Below are positions 48,202 through 56,988 of a stretch of 64,000 nucleotides of DNA, in pieces (within the stretch, counting starts at the first letter, position 1; each line of letters starts with the position of its first letter). Under the pieces are notes generated by a model. It was not told the origin of the DNA and did not search any database. It was given only the letters and a program-made list of their open reading frames with translations. The position numbers and the translations under genes are program-made. Source of the stretch: Paraburkholderia phytofirmans PsJN. Its GTDB lineage: Bacteria; Pseudomonadota; Gammaproteobacteria; Burkholderiales; Burkholderiaceae. The stretch spans positions 3,286,001 through 3,350,000 of the forward strand of contig NC_010681.1 of assembly GCF_000020125.1 (NCBI RefSeq), given 5' to 3'.

Positions 48202-48428
48202 GGCTGCGTGTTTCCCGCTAGGACAGGCTTCGATTCTAGCCTGGCGGTCTTGGGCGGCACCGGAGCGCGGCTCGGTGCCACCGCCCAACCCCGACACCGG
48301 CTCCGCGTCCGCCAGGTTTTCGTAGCCGCCGCTTTCGACACTTCACGCTAAGCTGAAACATCGAATCACGCAGCCCGATACAGTGGTCTACATGGCGCGA
48401 CGAAAGCGCCGCTCTCCGGAGACGTCAG

Positions 48429-49148
48429 ATGCCCGCCACTCTCGCAGACGAACAGAACCAGAACCATTTCCCTGGCTTGAGCCGCATCGGCGCACTGCTC
48501 GCCGATCCCGGCCGCGCCGCCATGCTGTGGGCACTGATGGACGGCAGCGCTCGCCCGGCCGGTGAGCTGACGATAATCGCCGGGCTCTCGCCGTCGGCGG
48601 CCAGCGCCCATCTCGCGCGCCTGACCGACGGCGGCCTGCTCGCGCTCGAAGTGCGCGGCCGGCATCGCTACTTCCGGATCGCGTCGCCGGATATCGCCGC
48701 GTCGATCGAAGCGCTCGCCAATGTCGCTCAAGTCAGCGCGCCGCAGCGTCCCGTGCCGCGCCCGGTGCGCACCGTGCCGCTCGACATGCGCTACGCGCGC
48801 ACCTGTTACGACCATATGGCCGGCGAATTGTCGGTGCGCGTGTTCGAGCAGCTGGTCGAGCGCGGCCTGCTGACGCTGCACGGCACGTCGCTGGAAGCCA
48901 CCGCCGAAGGCGTTGCCCGCCTCGCCGACTGGGGCATCGACATGTCGGTCCAGAAAACCCGGCGCCGCCGCTTTGCGTGCACCTGTCCCGACTGGAGCGA
49001 ACGGCGTCCGCATCTGGGCGGCGCCCTCGGCGCGGCGCTGCTCGATTCGTGGACGTCGCACGGCTGGGTCGAGCGCACCGAGCGGCCGCGAATTCTGCGC
49101 ATCACGCCGGCCGGGCATCGCCATTTCGACGCGTTTCTTGCTGGGTGA
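48429..49148 (+). CDS. ArsR-type helix-turn-helix regulator
   Basis: A 239-residue regulator with an N-terminal winged helix (about 15-90; GELTIIAGLSPSAASAHLARLTDGGLL) and a C-terminal domain with HLGG-rich and Cys-containing segment (FACTCPDWSERRPHLGG). That Cys pair plus His might bind metal or sense redox, but no known set of ArsR metal sites is matched. It stands before the FecR/DUF6600 gene. The target is unknown. Confidence 0.85.
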   Translation: MPATLADEQNQNHFPGLSRIGALLADPGRAAMLWALMDGSARPAGELTIIAGLSPSAASAHLARLTDGGLLALEVRGRHRYFRIASPDIAASIEALANVAQVSAPQRPVPRPVRTVPLDMRYARTCYDHMAGELSVRVFEQLVERGLLTLHGTSLEATAEGVARLADWGIDMSVQKTRRRRFACTCPDWSERRPHLGGALGAALLDSWTSHGWVERTERPRILRITPAGHRHFDAFLAG

Positions 49149-49329
49149 CGCGTGGCTGACTGCCTGATGGGTTACAGGAAATCGGCAACCAGCTTACGAA
49201 TGGCCTTATCGAGACCTTTTGTTACACGGTGGTGAGGCGGCCTTACAAAAGTGGGGGTCTTGAAACAAACGCCACGGGTACAGTGACTGCACGGATGCCG
49301 CACGATGCCGCGTCCGTCGGAGATAAATC

Positions 49330-51945
49330 ATGAGAACAGTCACCCCACACCGCTATTCGAACCGCCGGGTTATCGGCTATACGTTGATCGCAGCCGCCGC
49401 CTTCCTGCTGGCAGGCCAGGCCACCTTCGCGCAGGAAATCGAGGAGGCGCCGCAGAGCGCCGCCGCCACGCAGAACACCGATCCGCCCGGCCGCGTCGCG
49501 CGCCTGAACTATACGGCGGGCGCCGTGACCACCGAACCGGCCGGCGCTACCGACTGGTCGTACGCGCAGATCAACCGCCCTCTCACCACCGGCGACCAGT
49601 TGTGGAACGATCAGAACGCCCGCTCGGAGCTCCACATCGGTTCGACCGCGGTGCGCCTCGGATCGTCCACAAGTCTCGATCTGCTCAATCTCGACGACAA
49701 CAGCGCCCAGCTCAAAGTCGCGCAGGGCACGCTGTCGGCGCGCGTGCGCGAGCTCGCGCCGGGTTCGTCCTATGAGATCGATACGCCGAATCTCGCGCTC
49801 GGTCTCAACGGTCCCGGCGACTACCGCGTCGACGTCGCGCCGGACGGCAGCAGCACGACCGTCACCGTGCGCAGCGGCGGCGCGACGGTGTACGGCGACA
49901 GCGGCCAGGTGCCGGTCGCGGCCGGCCAGCAAATCCGCTTTGGCGGCACCAACCTGCAACAGCTCGCCGACAACGGCGTACCCGGCCTCGACGCCTTCGA
50001 TCAGTGGGCCGCCGGCCGCGACGCTGCGGAAGACCGCTCGGTGTCGGCGCGCTACGTGTCGCGCGACATTCCCGGCTACCAGGACCTCGACGCTAACGGC
50101 ACATGGCAAAGCTCGCCGCAATACGGCGAAGTGTGGGTGCCGCGCGGCACGTCCGCCGGCTGGGCGCCCTATCGCGACGGCCACTGGGTCTGGCAGGCGC
50201 CGTGGGGCTGGACCTGGGTCGACGACGCGCCGTGGGGCTTCGCGCCCTACCACTACGGCCGCTGGGCGCAGGTCGACGACACGTGGGCATGGGTGCCGGG
50301 ACCGGTCGCGGTCAGCGAGCCGCCCGTCTACGCGCCGGCGCTCGTCGCTTTCGTGGGCGGCGGTGGCGGCGGCGTGAACTGGGGTGTGGATCTGGCGATC
50401 GGCGGAGCGGTCGCCGCCGGCGTCGCGTGGTTCCCGCTCGGGCCGGGCGAGCCGTGGCATCCGCATTGGGGCGGTCACGATCACTGGAGTCCCGGCTACT
50501 ACAACCGCGTCAACCAGACGACGATCGTCAACAACTACAACCGCAATGTGAATGTGACCAACATTCACAACACGTACATCAACTACCGCGCTCCGGGCGC
50601 CGTGACCGCGGTGCCCGCGACGGCCTTCGTGCACGGACAGCCGGTCGGGCGCTTTGCCCAGAAGGTCGATCCGCGGCAATGGCGCAACGCGCAGATCAAC
50701 CCGGGCGGTCCGGGCATCGCGCCGGTGCGGGAGAGTTTCGGGCCGGGCCAGCGCAACGCGAATTACCGGCCGCCGGCGGCGGTGATGACGCGTCCGGTGG
50801 TGGCGACGCGTAGTCCGGCGATGCCGGCGGCCTATCACGACAGCCTCGCGCAGCGTTTCGCGCAAAGCGGCGGACGAGTGCCGGGCGGCGGTCAGCCGAT
50901 CGTGCGGACCTCGGTGCCGGCGCACATGGCGGGCGGACCGAGCGCGCTGCCCGTGCAGAACGTGCGGGTCGTGCAGTCGCATATCGCCGGACGTGCGCCG
51001 GGCATGGCAGCGGGCGCACTGGGTGGACCGAATGGGATGCAGCAGCGGCCGGGCGAAGCACCGCGCGGTGGAGAGCAGCAAGCACGCCCAGGGATGCCGC
51101 CGGGTGCGCCGGGCGGAGCGGGCGCTATGCAACAGCAGGCCGCTCAGCGGCCGGGTGAAACACCGCATGGCGGCGAACCGCAAGCGCGGCCGGGCATGGC
51201 GCCGCAGATGGCCAATCAGCGGCCGCAGGCTGGGGAGGCGGGGCACCCGTCGAACGGTGTGCCGCGTCCGCCGCAAGCGAACGGTGGCAATCACGCGGGG
51301 TTTGCGCAGCAGCAACAGCAGCAGCCGCAGCGGGGAATGCCGCAGCAGGCGGGGCAGCAGCCGGGCGTGAACGAGCGGCACGAGCCCGCCTGGACTCAAC
51401 CGCACACGCCGATGGCGCAGCAAGCCCAACAGCGTGGCGGCCCGCAGCCGCAGGCTGGACGCCCGGAGTTCGCGCAACAGCCCGGCGCGGCGCGTCCCGG
51501 GGAAAATCCGGCGGCCCAGCAGCAACAGCAGCAGGCGCGTCAGCAGGAAATTCGGCCGCAGCCGCAGCAACAGGCTCAACTGCAGCGTCAGCCCGAGCCG
51601 CAGGCGCAGCGTCCGGCGGAAACCCAGGCGCAGCAACAGCCGCGTCAGGAATATCATCCGCAGCCCGTGCAGCAGCCGATGCAGCAGCCGCGTCAGGAAC
51701 CGCGTCAGCAGCAGGCGCAGCAGCAACCTCGGCCGGAGTTTCATCCGCAGCCGCAGCCTCAACAGCAGCCGCACCAGCAGCAGGCGCAACAACAGCCCCG
51801 GCCGGAGTTTCATCCGCAGCCGCAACAGCAGCCGCGCCAGGAACCGCGTCCGCAGCAGGCGCAGCAGCCGCGTCCTCAGGCACAGCCGCAGCACGGCGAC
51901 CAGCATTCGGGCGGCGGCAACCATGACGAGCATCGGAAAAGCTGA
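49330..51945 (+). CDS. FecR/DUF6600-domain secreted protein with Pro/Gln-rich tail
   Basis: An 871-residue secreted protein. It has a signal peptide (about 12-35, cleavage after TFAQ), a FecR-like beta domain (about 55-205), then a Trp/Pro/Tyr-rich DUF6600-type region (about 250-335; WAPYRDGHWVWQAPWGWTWV). A Gly-rich and His-rich segment follows. From about residue 560 it is Gln/Pro/Arg-rich low complexity, with repeated QQPRPEFHPQPQ words. The tail looks disordered. The role is unknown; cell-wall or envelope location is likely. Confidence 0.82.
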   Translation: MRTVTPHRYSNRRVIGYTLIAAAAFLLAGQATFAQEIEEAPQSAAATQNTDPPGRVARLNYTAGAVTTEPAGATDWSYAQINRPLTTGDQLWNDQNARSELHIGSTAVRLGSSTSLDLLNLDDNSAQLKVAQGTLSARVRELAPGSSYEIDTPNLALGLNGPGDYRVDVAPDGSSTTVTVRSGGATVYGDSGQVPVAAGQQIRFGGTNLQQLADNGVPGLDAFDQWAAGRDAAEDRSVSARYVSRDIPGYQDLDANGTWQSSPQYGEVWVPRGTSAGWAPYRDGHWVWQAPWGWTWVDDAPWGFAPYHYGRWAQVDDTWAWVPGPVAVSEPPVYAPALVAFVGGGGGGVNWGVDLAIGGAVAAGVAWFPLGPGEPWHPHWGGHDHWSPGYYNRVNQTTIVNNYNRNVNVTNIHNTYINYRAPGAVTAVPATAFVHGQPVGRFAQKVDPRQWRNAQINPGGPGIAPVRESFGPGQRNANYRPPAAVMTRPVVATRSPAMPAAYHDSLAQRFAQSGGRVPGGGQPIVRTSVPAHMAGGPSALPVQNVRVVQSHIAGRAPGMAAGALGGPNGMQQRPGEAPRGGEQQARPGMPPGAPGGAGAMQQQAAQRPGETPHGGEPQARPGMAPQMANQRPQAGEAGHPSNGVPRPPQANGGNHAGFAQQQQQQPQRGMPQQAGQQPGVNERHEPAWTQPHTPMAQQAQQRGGPQPQAGRPEFAQQPGAARPGENPAAQQQQQQARQQEIRPQPQQQAQLQRQPEPQAQRPAETQAQQQPRQEYHPQPVQQPMQQPRQEPRQQQAQQQPRPEFHPQPQPQQQPHQQQAQQQPRPEFHPQPQQQPRQEPRPQQAQQPRPQAQPQHGDQHSGGGNHDEHRKS

Positions 51946-51978
51946 GCGCCTCGCGCCTGAGAGCCGGCAGAGAGCGTA

Positions 51979-52016
51979 AAAAAACCGCCGCGATTCGCAT
52001 CGCGGCGGTTTTTCTT
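51979..52016. terminator. Bidirectional terminator between DUF6600 gene and thyA
   Basis: AACCGCCGCGA and TCGCGGCGGTT form an 11-bp stem with a 6-nt loop, with A-run before and T-run after. It lies between the converging DUF6600 and thyA genes. Confidence 0.92.
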
Positions 52017-52051
52017 TATGCGAATGGGCCGCTTATCGACCCGGCCGACGC

Positions 52052-53023
52052 TCAAACGGCCATCGGCGCCGTGAGCGGCTCGTGATGCCGGTAGCCGACC
52101 AGCGAGAAATCCGCCGGCTCGATCTTTTCAAGCCATTCCGGCTCGTACACGCCGGTTTTCGCATACTCCGGCACGCGCTCCGAGATCGCGAAGCTTGGGC
52201 TTTCATATGGCTCGCGCTTGAGCTGCTGCTGCAACATGTCGAGCTGATTCTCGTAGATATGCGCGTCGCCGATGAAATAGGTGAACCAGCGCGGCGTATA
52301 TCCCGTCAATCGCCCCACCAGATGCAGCAACGCCGCGCCTTCGGTCAGATTGAACGGCGTGCCGAGCCCGACGTCGTTACTGCGAATGTACAGGCACAGC
52401 GAAATTTCCCTGGTCACGGCATTCGGCAGGAACTGATACAGCAGATGGCAAGCCGGCAATGCGATCTGGTCCAGTACCGCCGGGTTCCACGCATGAAACA
52501 AAATGCGCCGGTCCGCGGGGTTATGCATGATCGTGTCGAGACACTGGCGCAGCTGGTCGATTGCCTTGTACAGCAGGATTTTGTTGCTGCCGTCTTCCTC
52601 GAATTCGGTCACCACCTGGAAGCCGCGCGCGGTCGCGTCGGCGAGTTGCGCGCCCGCGTTCGCGTCCAGCACCTTGTAGGCGGGCCACTGGCGCCACTGC
52701 ACGCCGTACACGTCGCCGAGATCGTCCGGACCCTGCCGGTAGGGATTGGCGAGCCATTGCGGATTCTGGTTGGCATTCGCGTCCCACACCTTGCAGCCGA
52801 GATCGCGGAAATCCGCCGCGCTGCGCGAAGCGCGCAGGAACCCGACCAGTTCGCCCACCGCCGATTTGAACGCCAGCTTTTTCGTGGTCACCGCGGGAAA
52901 ACCTTGCTGGAGATCGAAGCGCAACATCGCGCCCGGCATGCTGATGGTGCGGATGCCAGTGCGGTTCTCCTGCCACGTGCCGGTGTCGAGAATCGTGCGG
53001 ACGAGGTCGAGGTATTGTTTCAT
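52052..53023 (-). CDS. thyA: Thymidylate synthase
   Basis: Converts dUMP to dTMP with methylene-tetrahydrofolate as methyl donor. The 323-residue protein has active-site Cys192 in [10 protein letters not shown] and Asn in [12 protein letters not shown]. It is longer than the 264-residue Escherichia coli enzyme because of extra sequence before the active site, as in several other bacteria. It is divergent in orientation from folA, with the amyloid-like locus lying between them. Confidence 0.97.
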   Translation of the reverse strand: MKQYLDLVRTILDTGTWQENRTGIRTISMPGAMLRFDLQQGFPAVTTKKLAFKSAVGELVGFLRASRSAADFRDLGCKVWDANANQNPQWLANPYRQGPDDLGDVYGVQWRQWPAYKVLDANAGAQLADATARGFQVVTEFEEDGSNKILLYKAIDQLRQCLDTIMHNPADRRILFHAWNPAVLDQIALPACHLLYQFLPNAVTREISLCLYIRSNDVGLGTPFNLTEGAALLHLVGRLTGYTPRWFTYFIGDAHIYENQLDMLQQQLKREPYESPSFAISERVPEYAKTGVYEPEWLEKIEPADFSLVGYRHHEPLTAPMAV

Positions 53024-53287
53024 TCGGGTTCCTTCGACGAGACGCGGGCCGGTTTGATCCGGGCGTCACGGAGATTGAGCGGAAAACCCGATTTTAACAA
53101 GCACGGCGGGACGACGCCCGGGCGTGACGCGCGGCATCGAAAATATCAAGAGAAAAGGTAAGGCGAGGTGGTGCGAGAGTGGCGCGAGCGCACGGCATGA
53201 AACCGGTCGCAGAATCGCTCGATACGCTGAAGGGTCCTGCTGAAATCGTTTACCGGCCCACGAGACCCGCGAGGCCCGTCAAACGAT

Positions 53288-54682
53288 CTACAGATGCGGC
53301 ACCGAAGCCGGCAATTCGCCGTGCGGCGCGGCGAGCGGCTCGCCTTCCATATGGCGCATGCCATGCGAGCACAGCAGCCGGTACAAGGTGACGCGCGAGA
53401 TGCCGAGCTCCTGGGCGGCGTCGCCAAGCCGCCCGCGGTGACGCAACAGCGCCAGCTCGATAGCTTGACGTTCGGCCGCTTCACGCGCCTGCGCAAGAGA
53501 CACCGGCACGATCTCCACATATTCGGCGAGCTCGAGATCGCGCGCCGTGATCGCGCGCCCTTCCGACATCACGATCGCGCGCCGCACGCGGTTGATCAGC
53601 TCGCGCACATTGCCCGGCCAGCCGTAGTTATGGAGCGCCGCGATCGCGTCCGGCGCGAAGCCGCGCAAGCGACGACTTGCATCCTTCTTGAAACGTTCCA
53701 GCATATGGCGCGCGAGCAGTTCGATATCCTTACCGCGCGCGCGCAGCGGCGGTTCATCGATCTGCAATACGCACAGACGGTGATAGAGGTCGGAGCGGAA
53801 CCGTCCTTCGATCATCGCCGCGGTCATATCCACGTGCGTGGCCGAGATGATGCGCACGTCGACGTCGATCGCGCCGTGCCCACCCAGCCGCTCCACCTTG
53901 CGCTCCTGCAGGAAGCGCAGCAGGCTCGCCTGGCTTTCGAGTGGCAGGTCGCCGATTTCGTCGAGGAACAGCGTGCCGCCGTTCGCCGCTTCCACCCGGC
54001 CGATCTTGCGTTGATTGGCGCCGGTAAACGCGCCGCGTTCATAGCCGAATAGTTCGGATTGCAATAGATGCGGCGGGATCGCGCCGCAGTTGATCGGCAC
54101 GAAAGGCGCATTGCGCCGCGCCGAGCGTTCGTGAATCGCGACCGCCGTCAGCTCCTTGCCCGTGCCCGATTCGCCCGAGATGAAAACCGGCGCGTCGGTC
54201 ATCGCCACTTTGCGGATCGAACGGAACAGCGCGAGCATGGCGTCGCACGAGCCGACCATTTCGCCTTCGGCGCCTTGCGATGCATCGTTGGAAGCCGTTT
54301 CGCCGAGCGAAATCATGCCGTACGCATGACCCACCGAATCGACGATCCTGTCGCCCGAATACGGCACCGTGACGTAGTCGAAACAGTAGTCGCGCACGAG
54401 CCGGCGCAACGCGGCGTCTTGCAGTTGTCCGGGCATGGTGGCCGCGACCCAGCCCACGTTCGGCATGGTCAGGCAGGATTCGAAGGCAGCGATTTCGTGT
54501 GGCTGAAATTCGCTAGACAGATCAAGCAGGCCGCCGGCCGCCATTCCGGCGCGAACAGCGCGGCGCACGTCGCGCGCCGACCCCACGACTTCGACATGCC
54601 AGCCGCGCTGGTGAAACCGAGTATTCAGCTCCGCGCTCGGATCGCGCGAAACGTAAATCAGTTGCCGCGTTGCGGGTTCCAT
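53288..54682 (-). CDS. Sigma-54 activator 1 with VpsR-like N-terminus
   Basis: A 464-residue bacterial enhancer-binding protein. The N-terminal 130 residues resemble a degenerate receiver (LIYVSRDPSAELNTRF to YCFDYVTVPYSGDRI), as in VpsR. The AAA+ core has Walker A GESGTGKEL, the sigma-54 contact loop GAFTGA, Walker B LFLDEIGDL and an arginine-finger region. A Fis-type helix-turn-helix ends it (LGDAAQELGISRVTLYRLL). It faces away from the secreted-protein operon and is the left flank of the locus. It probably activates the -24/-12 promoter at 55174. Signal input is unknown; c-di-GMP sensing as in VpsR is inference. Confidence 0.9.
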   Translation of the reverse strand: MEPATRQLIYVSRDPSAELNTRFHQRGWHVEVVGSARDVRRAVRAGMAAGGLLDLSSEFQPHEIAAFESCLTMPNVGWVAATMPGQLQDAALRRLVRDYCFDYVTVPYSGDRIVDSVGHAYGMISLGETASNDASQGAEGEMVGSCDAMLALFRSIRKVAMTDAPVFISGESGTGKELTAVAIHERSARRNAPFVPINCGAIPPHLLQSELFGYERGAFTGANQRKIGRVEAANGGTLFLDEIGDLPLESQASLLRFLQERKVERLGGHGAIDVDVRIISATHVDMTAAMIEGRFRSDLYHRLCVLQIDEPPLRARGKDIELLARHMLERFKKDASRRLRGFAPDAIAALHNYGWPGNVRELINRVRRAIVMSEGRAITARDLELAEYVEIVPVSLAQAREAAERQAIELALLRHRGRLGDAAQELGISRVTLYRLLCSHGMRHMEGEPLAAPHGELPASVPHL

Positions 54683-54727
54683 TATTCAGATCCTCTCGTC
54701 AACGAACGTTAAGGATGACGCACGCAC

Positions 54728-54742
54728 CTGAAACAAGTTCAG
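54728..54742. repeat. Inverted repeat near the activator 1 start
   Basis: CTGAAACAAGTTCAG has 5-bp matching arms and shares the CTGAAAC word with the 18-bp palindrome at 55083. It lies 46 bp before the start of activator 1, so it may be an autoregulatory site. Confidence 0.45.
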
Positions 54743-54845
54743 ACACGCTGACTCATTCGGGATTCGCGATATAGCAAAAACCGAACGGCCATTCCATTCC
54801 GTGCGGACAGCTGATCCCCAAGAAAGCGGCGTGTGTGTTTGAGAC

Positions 54846-54866
54846 GGCCCGTTAGCGGGCTTTTTT
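54846..54866 (+). terminator. Orphan intrinsic terminator
   Basis: GGCCCG-TTA-GCGGGC with at least 5 paired bases, followed by six T. No gene lies before it on this strand, so it may end a small RNA or an upstream leader. A second hairpin AAGCTCT-TTTTCG-AGAGCTT follows at 54874-54893. Confidence 0.65.
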
Positions 54867-55082
54867 AAATTTGAAGCTCTTTTTCGAGAGCTTACTATAC
54901 GCGCGCCGCTTGGAAAACAATTATGCGAATTTAATCGCTCACACCATACCCGGCGCGGCTCCGCGGGCAATAACCAGTTATTCAGCCGACGAATAAAAAA
55001 TTAGTGGAAGCGCTTTTCCTCGCGTTGACCCAAGGTAGTTCATACCGCCCGAATTAACGAATTACAGGTATTTTCTGCTCAC

Positions 55083-55100
55083 CGTTTCAGCGCTGAAACG
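55083..55100. promoter_or_regulatory. Perfect 18-bp palindrome, likely activator-binding site
   Basis: CGTTTCAGCGCTGAAACG is fully symmetric. Its centre is 83 bp upstream of the -24 element of the sigma-54 promoter, a usual distance for an enhancer site of this activator class. A weaker site with the same AGCGCT core is centred exactly 80 bp further upstream (AAGCGCTT, 55008-55015). Confidence 0.75.
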
Positions 55101-55173
55101 TTTTTGCCAGATTTCTTATTTGTGACTCCGGCGTTTCGATTCGCATCCTGATCCATCAATGGATTGCGAGCGA

Positions 55174-55188
55174 TGGCACACGTTTCGC
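55174..55188 (+). promoter_or_regulatory. Sigma-54 (-24/-12) promoter
   Basis: TGGCAC-ACGTT-TCGC matches the sigma-54 consensus TGGCACN5TTGC with one change, and has the essential GG and GC exactly 10 bp apart. Predicted transcription start is near 55200, just before the ribosome site AAGGAGA and the first gene at 55217. Two sigma-54 activators flank the locus. Confidence 0.82.
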
Positions 55189-55216
55189 TAAATGCCGTGC
55201 ACCAAGGAGACACATC

Positions 55217-55714
55217 ATGCGACTCGCTTTCCGCATCGATCTGGGCAGCGTTGCACCATGCGCGGCACTTTGCACCGCAATCGCGCTGGTCATGCTGCCC
55301 ATTGGCGCCAACGCACAGGAAGCCGGACAGGCTCCATCCGCCACGCTGACGGAATCCACCGATGCAGGCTCCGCCACCGTCCCGAACGCCTCGCTCGCCA
55401 CCCCCGCTTCAGCCGATACGACGACGCGCGCCGCCACCCTGTTCTCGCAGCTTGCCGCCAACGTGCTGAGCATTCCGGCCGATGGTGCATCCGTGAACGA
55501 TTTTTCGCTCGACGACCAGGTGCTCTCGCGGCAACGCGGCGGCGCGGTCGGCATGGTGATGGTGGCCGCGACGCCGCAGCTCATGCGCGGCAATGGCGGC
55601 AGCGGCAACAACGTGACGCTATGGGACGAGATCGCCCCGCCCTCGCCTTTACCGATTCCGATCGACGCGGCGCGCGCCGCCCAGGGCAACGTCGCCAACT
55701 ATCAAAGAAAGTAG
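55217..55714 (+). CDS. Secreted protein Orf1 of the amyloid-like locus
   Basis: First gene of the operon, 165 residues, no recognised family. It has a signal peptide (about 1-33, ANAQ). The middle is Ser/Thr/Ala-rich. At residues 98-109 lies LDDQVLSRQRGG, like a double-glycine leader, followed by a hydrophobic stretch (VGMVMVAA) and a Gly-rich then Pro-rich end (GNNVTLWDEIAPPSP). The same order of parts is found in the next gene. AAGGAGA precedes the ATG, downstream of the sigma-54 promoter. Confidence 0.82.
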   Translation: MRLAFRIDLGSVAPCAALCTAIALVMLPIGANAQEAGQAPSATLTESTDAGSATVPNASLATPASADTTTRAATLFSQLAANVLSIPADGASVNDFSLDDQVLSRQRGGAVGMVMVAATPQLMRGNGGSGNNVTLWDEIAPPSPLPIPIDAARAAQGNVANYQRK

Positions 55715-55802
55715 CCGACGAACTTAGCAAAGCAGACAGGGGTGGCGGTGCGGCCAATGCACCGCCCGCAGGCAAGACAACAAGACATAAGCAAGGACCG
55801 AC

Positions 55803-56330
55803 ATGACTGCCTCAAACCGGACGCCGCACGCACGCAGGTCGCGGGTGTCGTCGCACACCTCGTTGCCGTCGGCGCTGGCAAGCGTGCTGGTCCTGTTCAG
55901 CGCCTCGTTTGCCGTCGACGCCTTGGCTCAGCAGGCCGCCAATCCCGGCGACATCATCGTCGAGCGCACGGTCACCCCGCGCGACGCCTTCGTGCCGGTG
56001 CCGAGGAGTCAGGAGCCGGTCGCCGTGCGCGCCACCACTTTCCCGGCTAACTCGTTCAATCCGGCCGTCGCCCAGATCGTGGGCGATACCGATCTGACGA
56101 ATGCGCACGGGTCGAGCGGCGTGGCGGACGGTGGCGTACTCGGCGGCACCGGCATGCAGGCGGTGACCCAGATCCTCAGCGGCAAGGCAACCGGCAACAA
56201 CGTGGCGCTCAATTCCGGCGGTATCGGCCTGCCCGCGCCGGGCATCGGCGGGACCATTACCTCCACGGTGACGGGCTCGCTGGCGCCGCTGTCGAACGCG
56301 CTCACCGGCGCGCTTGGAGGAATGAAATGA
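55803..56330 (+). CDS. Secreted protein Orf2 of the amyloid-like locus
   Basis: 175 residues with an N-terminal signal peptide (about 1-43, ending ALAQ) after a basic leader. Residues 94-105 (GDTDLTNAHGSS) are a weak match to the double-glycine-like motif of Orf1. GNNVALNSGGIGLPAPG (131-147) matches the GNNV and Pro-rich block of Orf1, so the two look related. The end is Leu/Gly/Thr-rich. Function is unknown. It overlaps the next gene (ATGA) and is coupled to it. Confidence 0.8.
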   Translation: MTASNRTPHARRSRVSSHTSLPSALASVLVLFSASFAVDALAQQAANPGDIIVERTVTPRDAFVPVPRSQEPVAVRATTFPANSFNPAVAQIVGDTDLTNAHGSSGVADGGVLGGTGMQAVTQILSGKATGNNVALNSGGIGLPAPGIGGTITSTVTGSLAPLSNALTGALGGMK

Positions 56331-56962
56331 GCCCGCTCGCGCATCCCCTCATGCTTCGGACGCTGCAGGCGGCGCTGTGCGTCTGCATGGGCGCGGCCCT
56401 GGTGGCGAACCACGCCCACGCGCAGTCCGTACCGACGATCGGCGCCACCTCGACCATCGCCAACGGCGCGGCGGCCGGCGTGACGGGCGCGTTCGCCGTC
56501 AACGAAACGGCCGGCCTGAACAACGCGCAGGCCAATCAGATCACGGTGTCGAACGGTGGCGTGGCCGGCAACGACAACGCCAGCGTGCAGAGCGCCGCCG
56601 TGGCCGCGAAGGTCACGAACGCGCGGGCGTCGATCGAAGCCAATGCTTTTTCGAATTCATCCGGTGCGGTGCTGGTGAACCAGTCCGCCGGAGCAGGAAA
56701 TCTGCAGCGCAACAGTACCCAATTGGGCACTGCGGCGCTCGGAGTCGAGACCGTCGCGGATGGGGAGCTATCCGCGACGGCCGCGAAAAACGGAGGTCTG
56801 GGGCAATCAGCGGGGATTCACAGCGTACGCGAAGCAACGATTTCAGATGATGCCTTCAGAAACATCAGCGGGATCGTGCAGATCAACCAGACGGCCGGCG
56901 CCGGTAATGCCACGGCGAACAGTTTTGTGCTCCGTCCCCCGGCGGGCACTTTTTTTAACTGA
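56327..56962 (+). CDS. Short amyloid-repeat protein (FapA/FapB-like)
   Basis: 211 residues with a signal peptide (about 1-33, HAQS). Three copies of a 21-residue repeat, starting at 54, 113 and 182, share the pattern G-x-x-x-[VI]-N-[EQ]-[ST]-A-G-x-x-N-x-x-x-N (for example VNQSAGAGNLQRNS). The repeats and position before the larger subunit fit a minor amyloid subunit or nucleator as FapB is in Pseudomonas. That is by analogy, with no strong sequence match claimed. Confidence 0.75.
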   Translation: MSPLAHPLMLRTLQAALCVCMGAALVANHAHAQSVPTIGATSTIANGAAAGVTGAFAVNETAGLNNAQANQITVSNGGVAGNDNASVQSAAVAAKVTNARASIEANAFSNSSGAVLVNQSAGAGNLQRNSTQLGTAALGVETVADGELSATAAKNGGLGQSAGIHSVREATISDDAFRNISGIVQINQTAGAGNATANSFVLRPPAGTFFN

Positions 56963-56988
56963 CCAAACTTAAAGTATCGGAGCGAATC

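Larger units (their letters stand above)
54683..55216. promoter_or_regulatory. Divergent control region of the amyloid-like locus
   Basis: 534 nt, AT-rich in the middle, with no supported gene. It holds a near-palindrome with CTGAAAC (54728-54742), an intrinsic terminator-like hairpin (54846-54866), a second hairpin (54874-54893), an AGCGCT-centred site (55004-55019), a perfect palindrome (55083-55100) and a sigma-54 promoter (55174-55188). The terminator inside the region suggests a short rightward RNA. Confidence 0.7.

Noticed and set aside
49243..51933. Open reading frame of 896 codons opposite the DUF6600 gene
   Set aside because: Leu/Arg repeats reflect the antisense of a Gln/Pro-rich tail. 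No domain or signal peptide, and the plus-strand gene is well supported.
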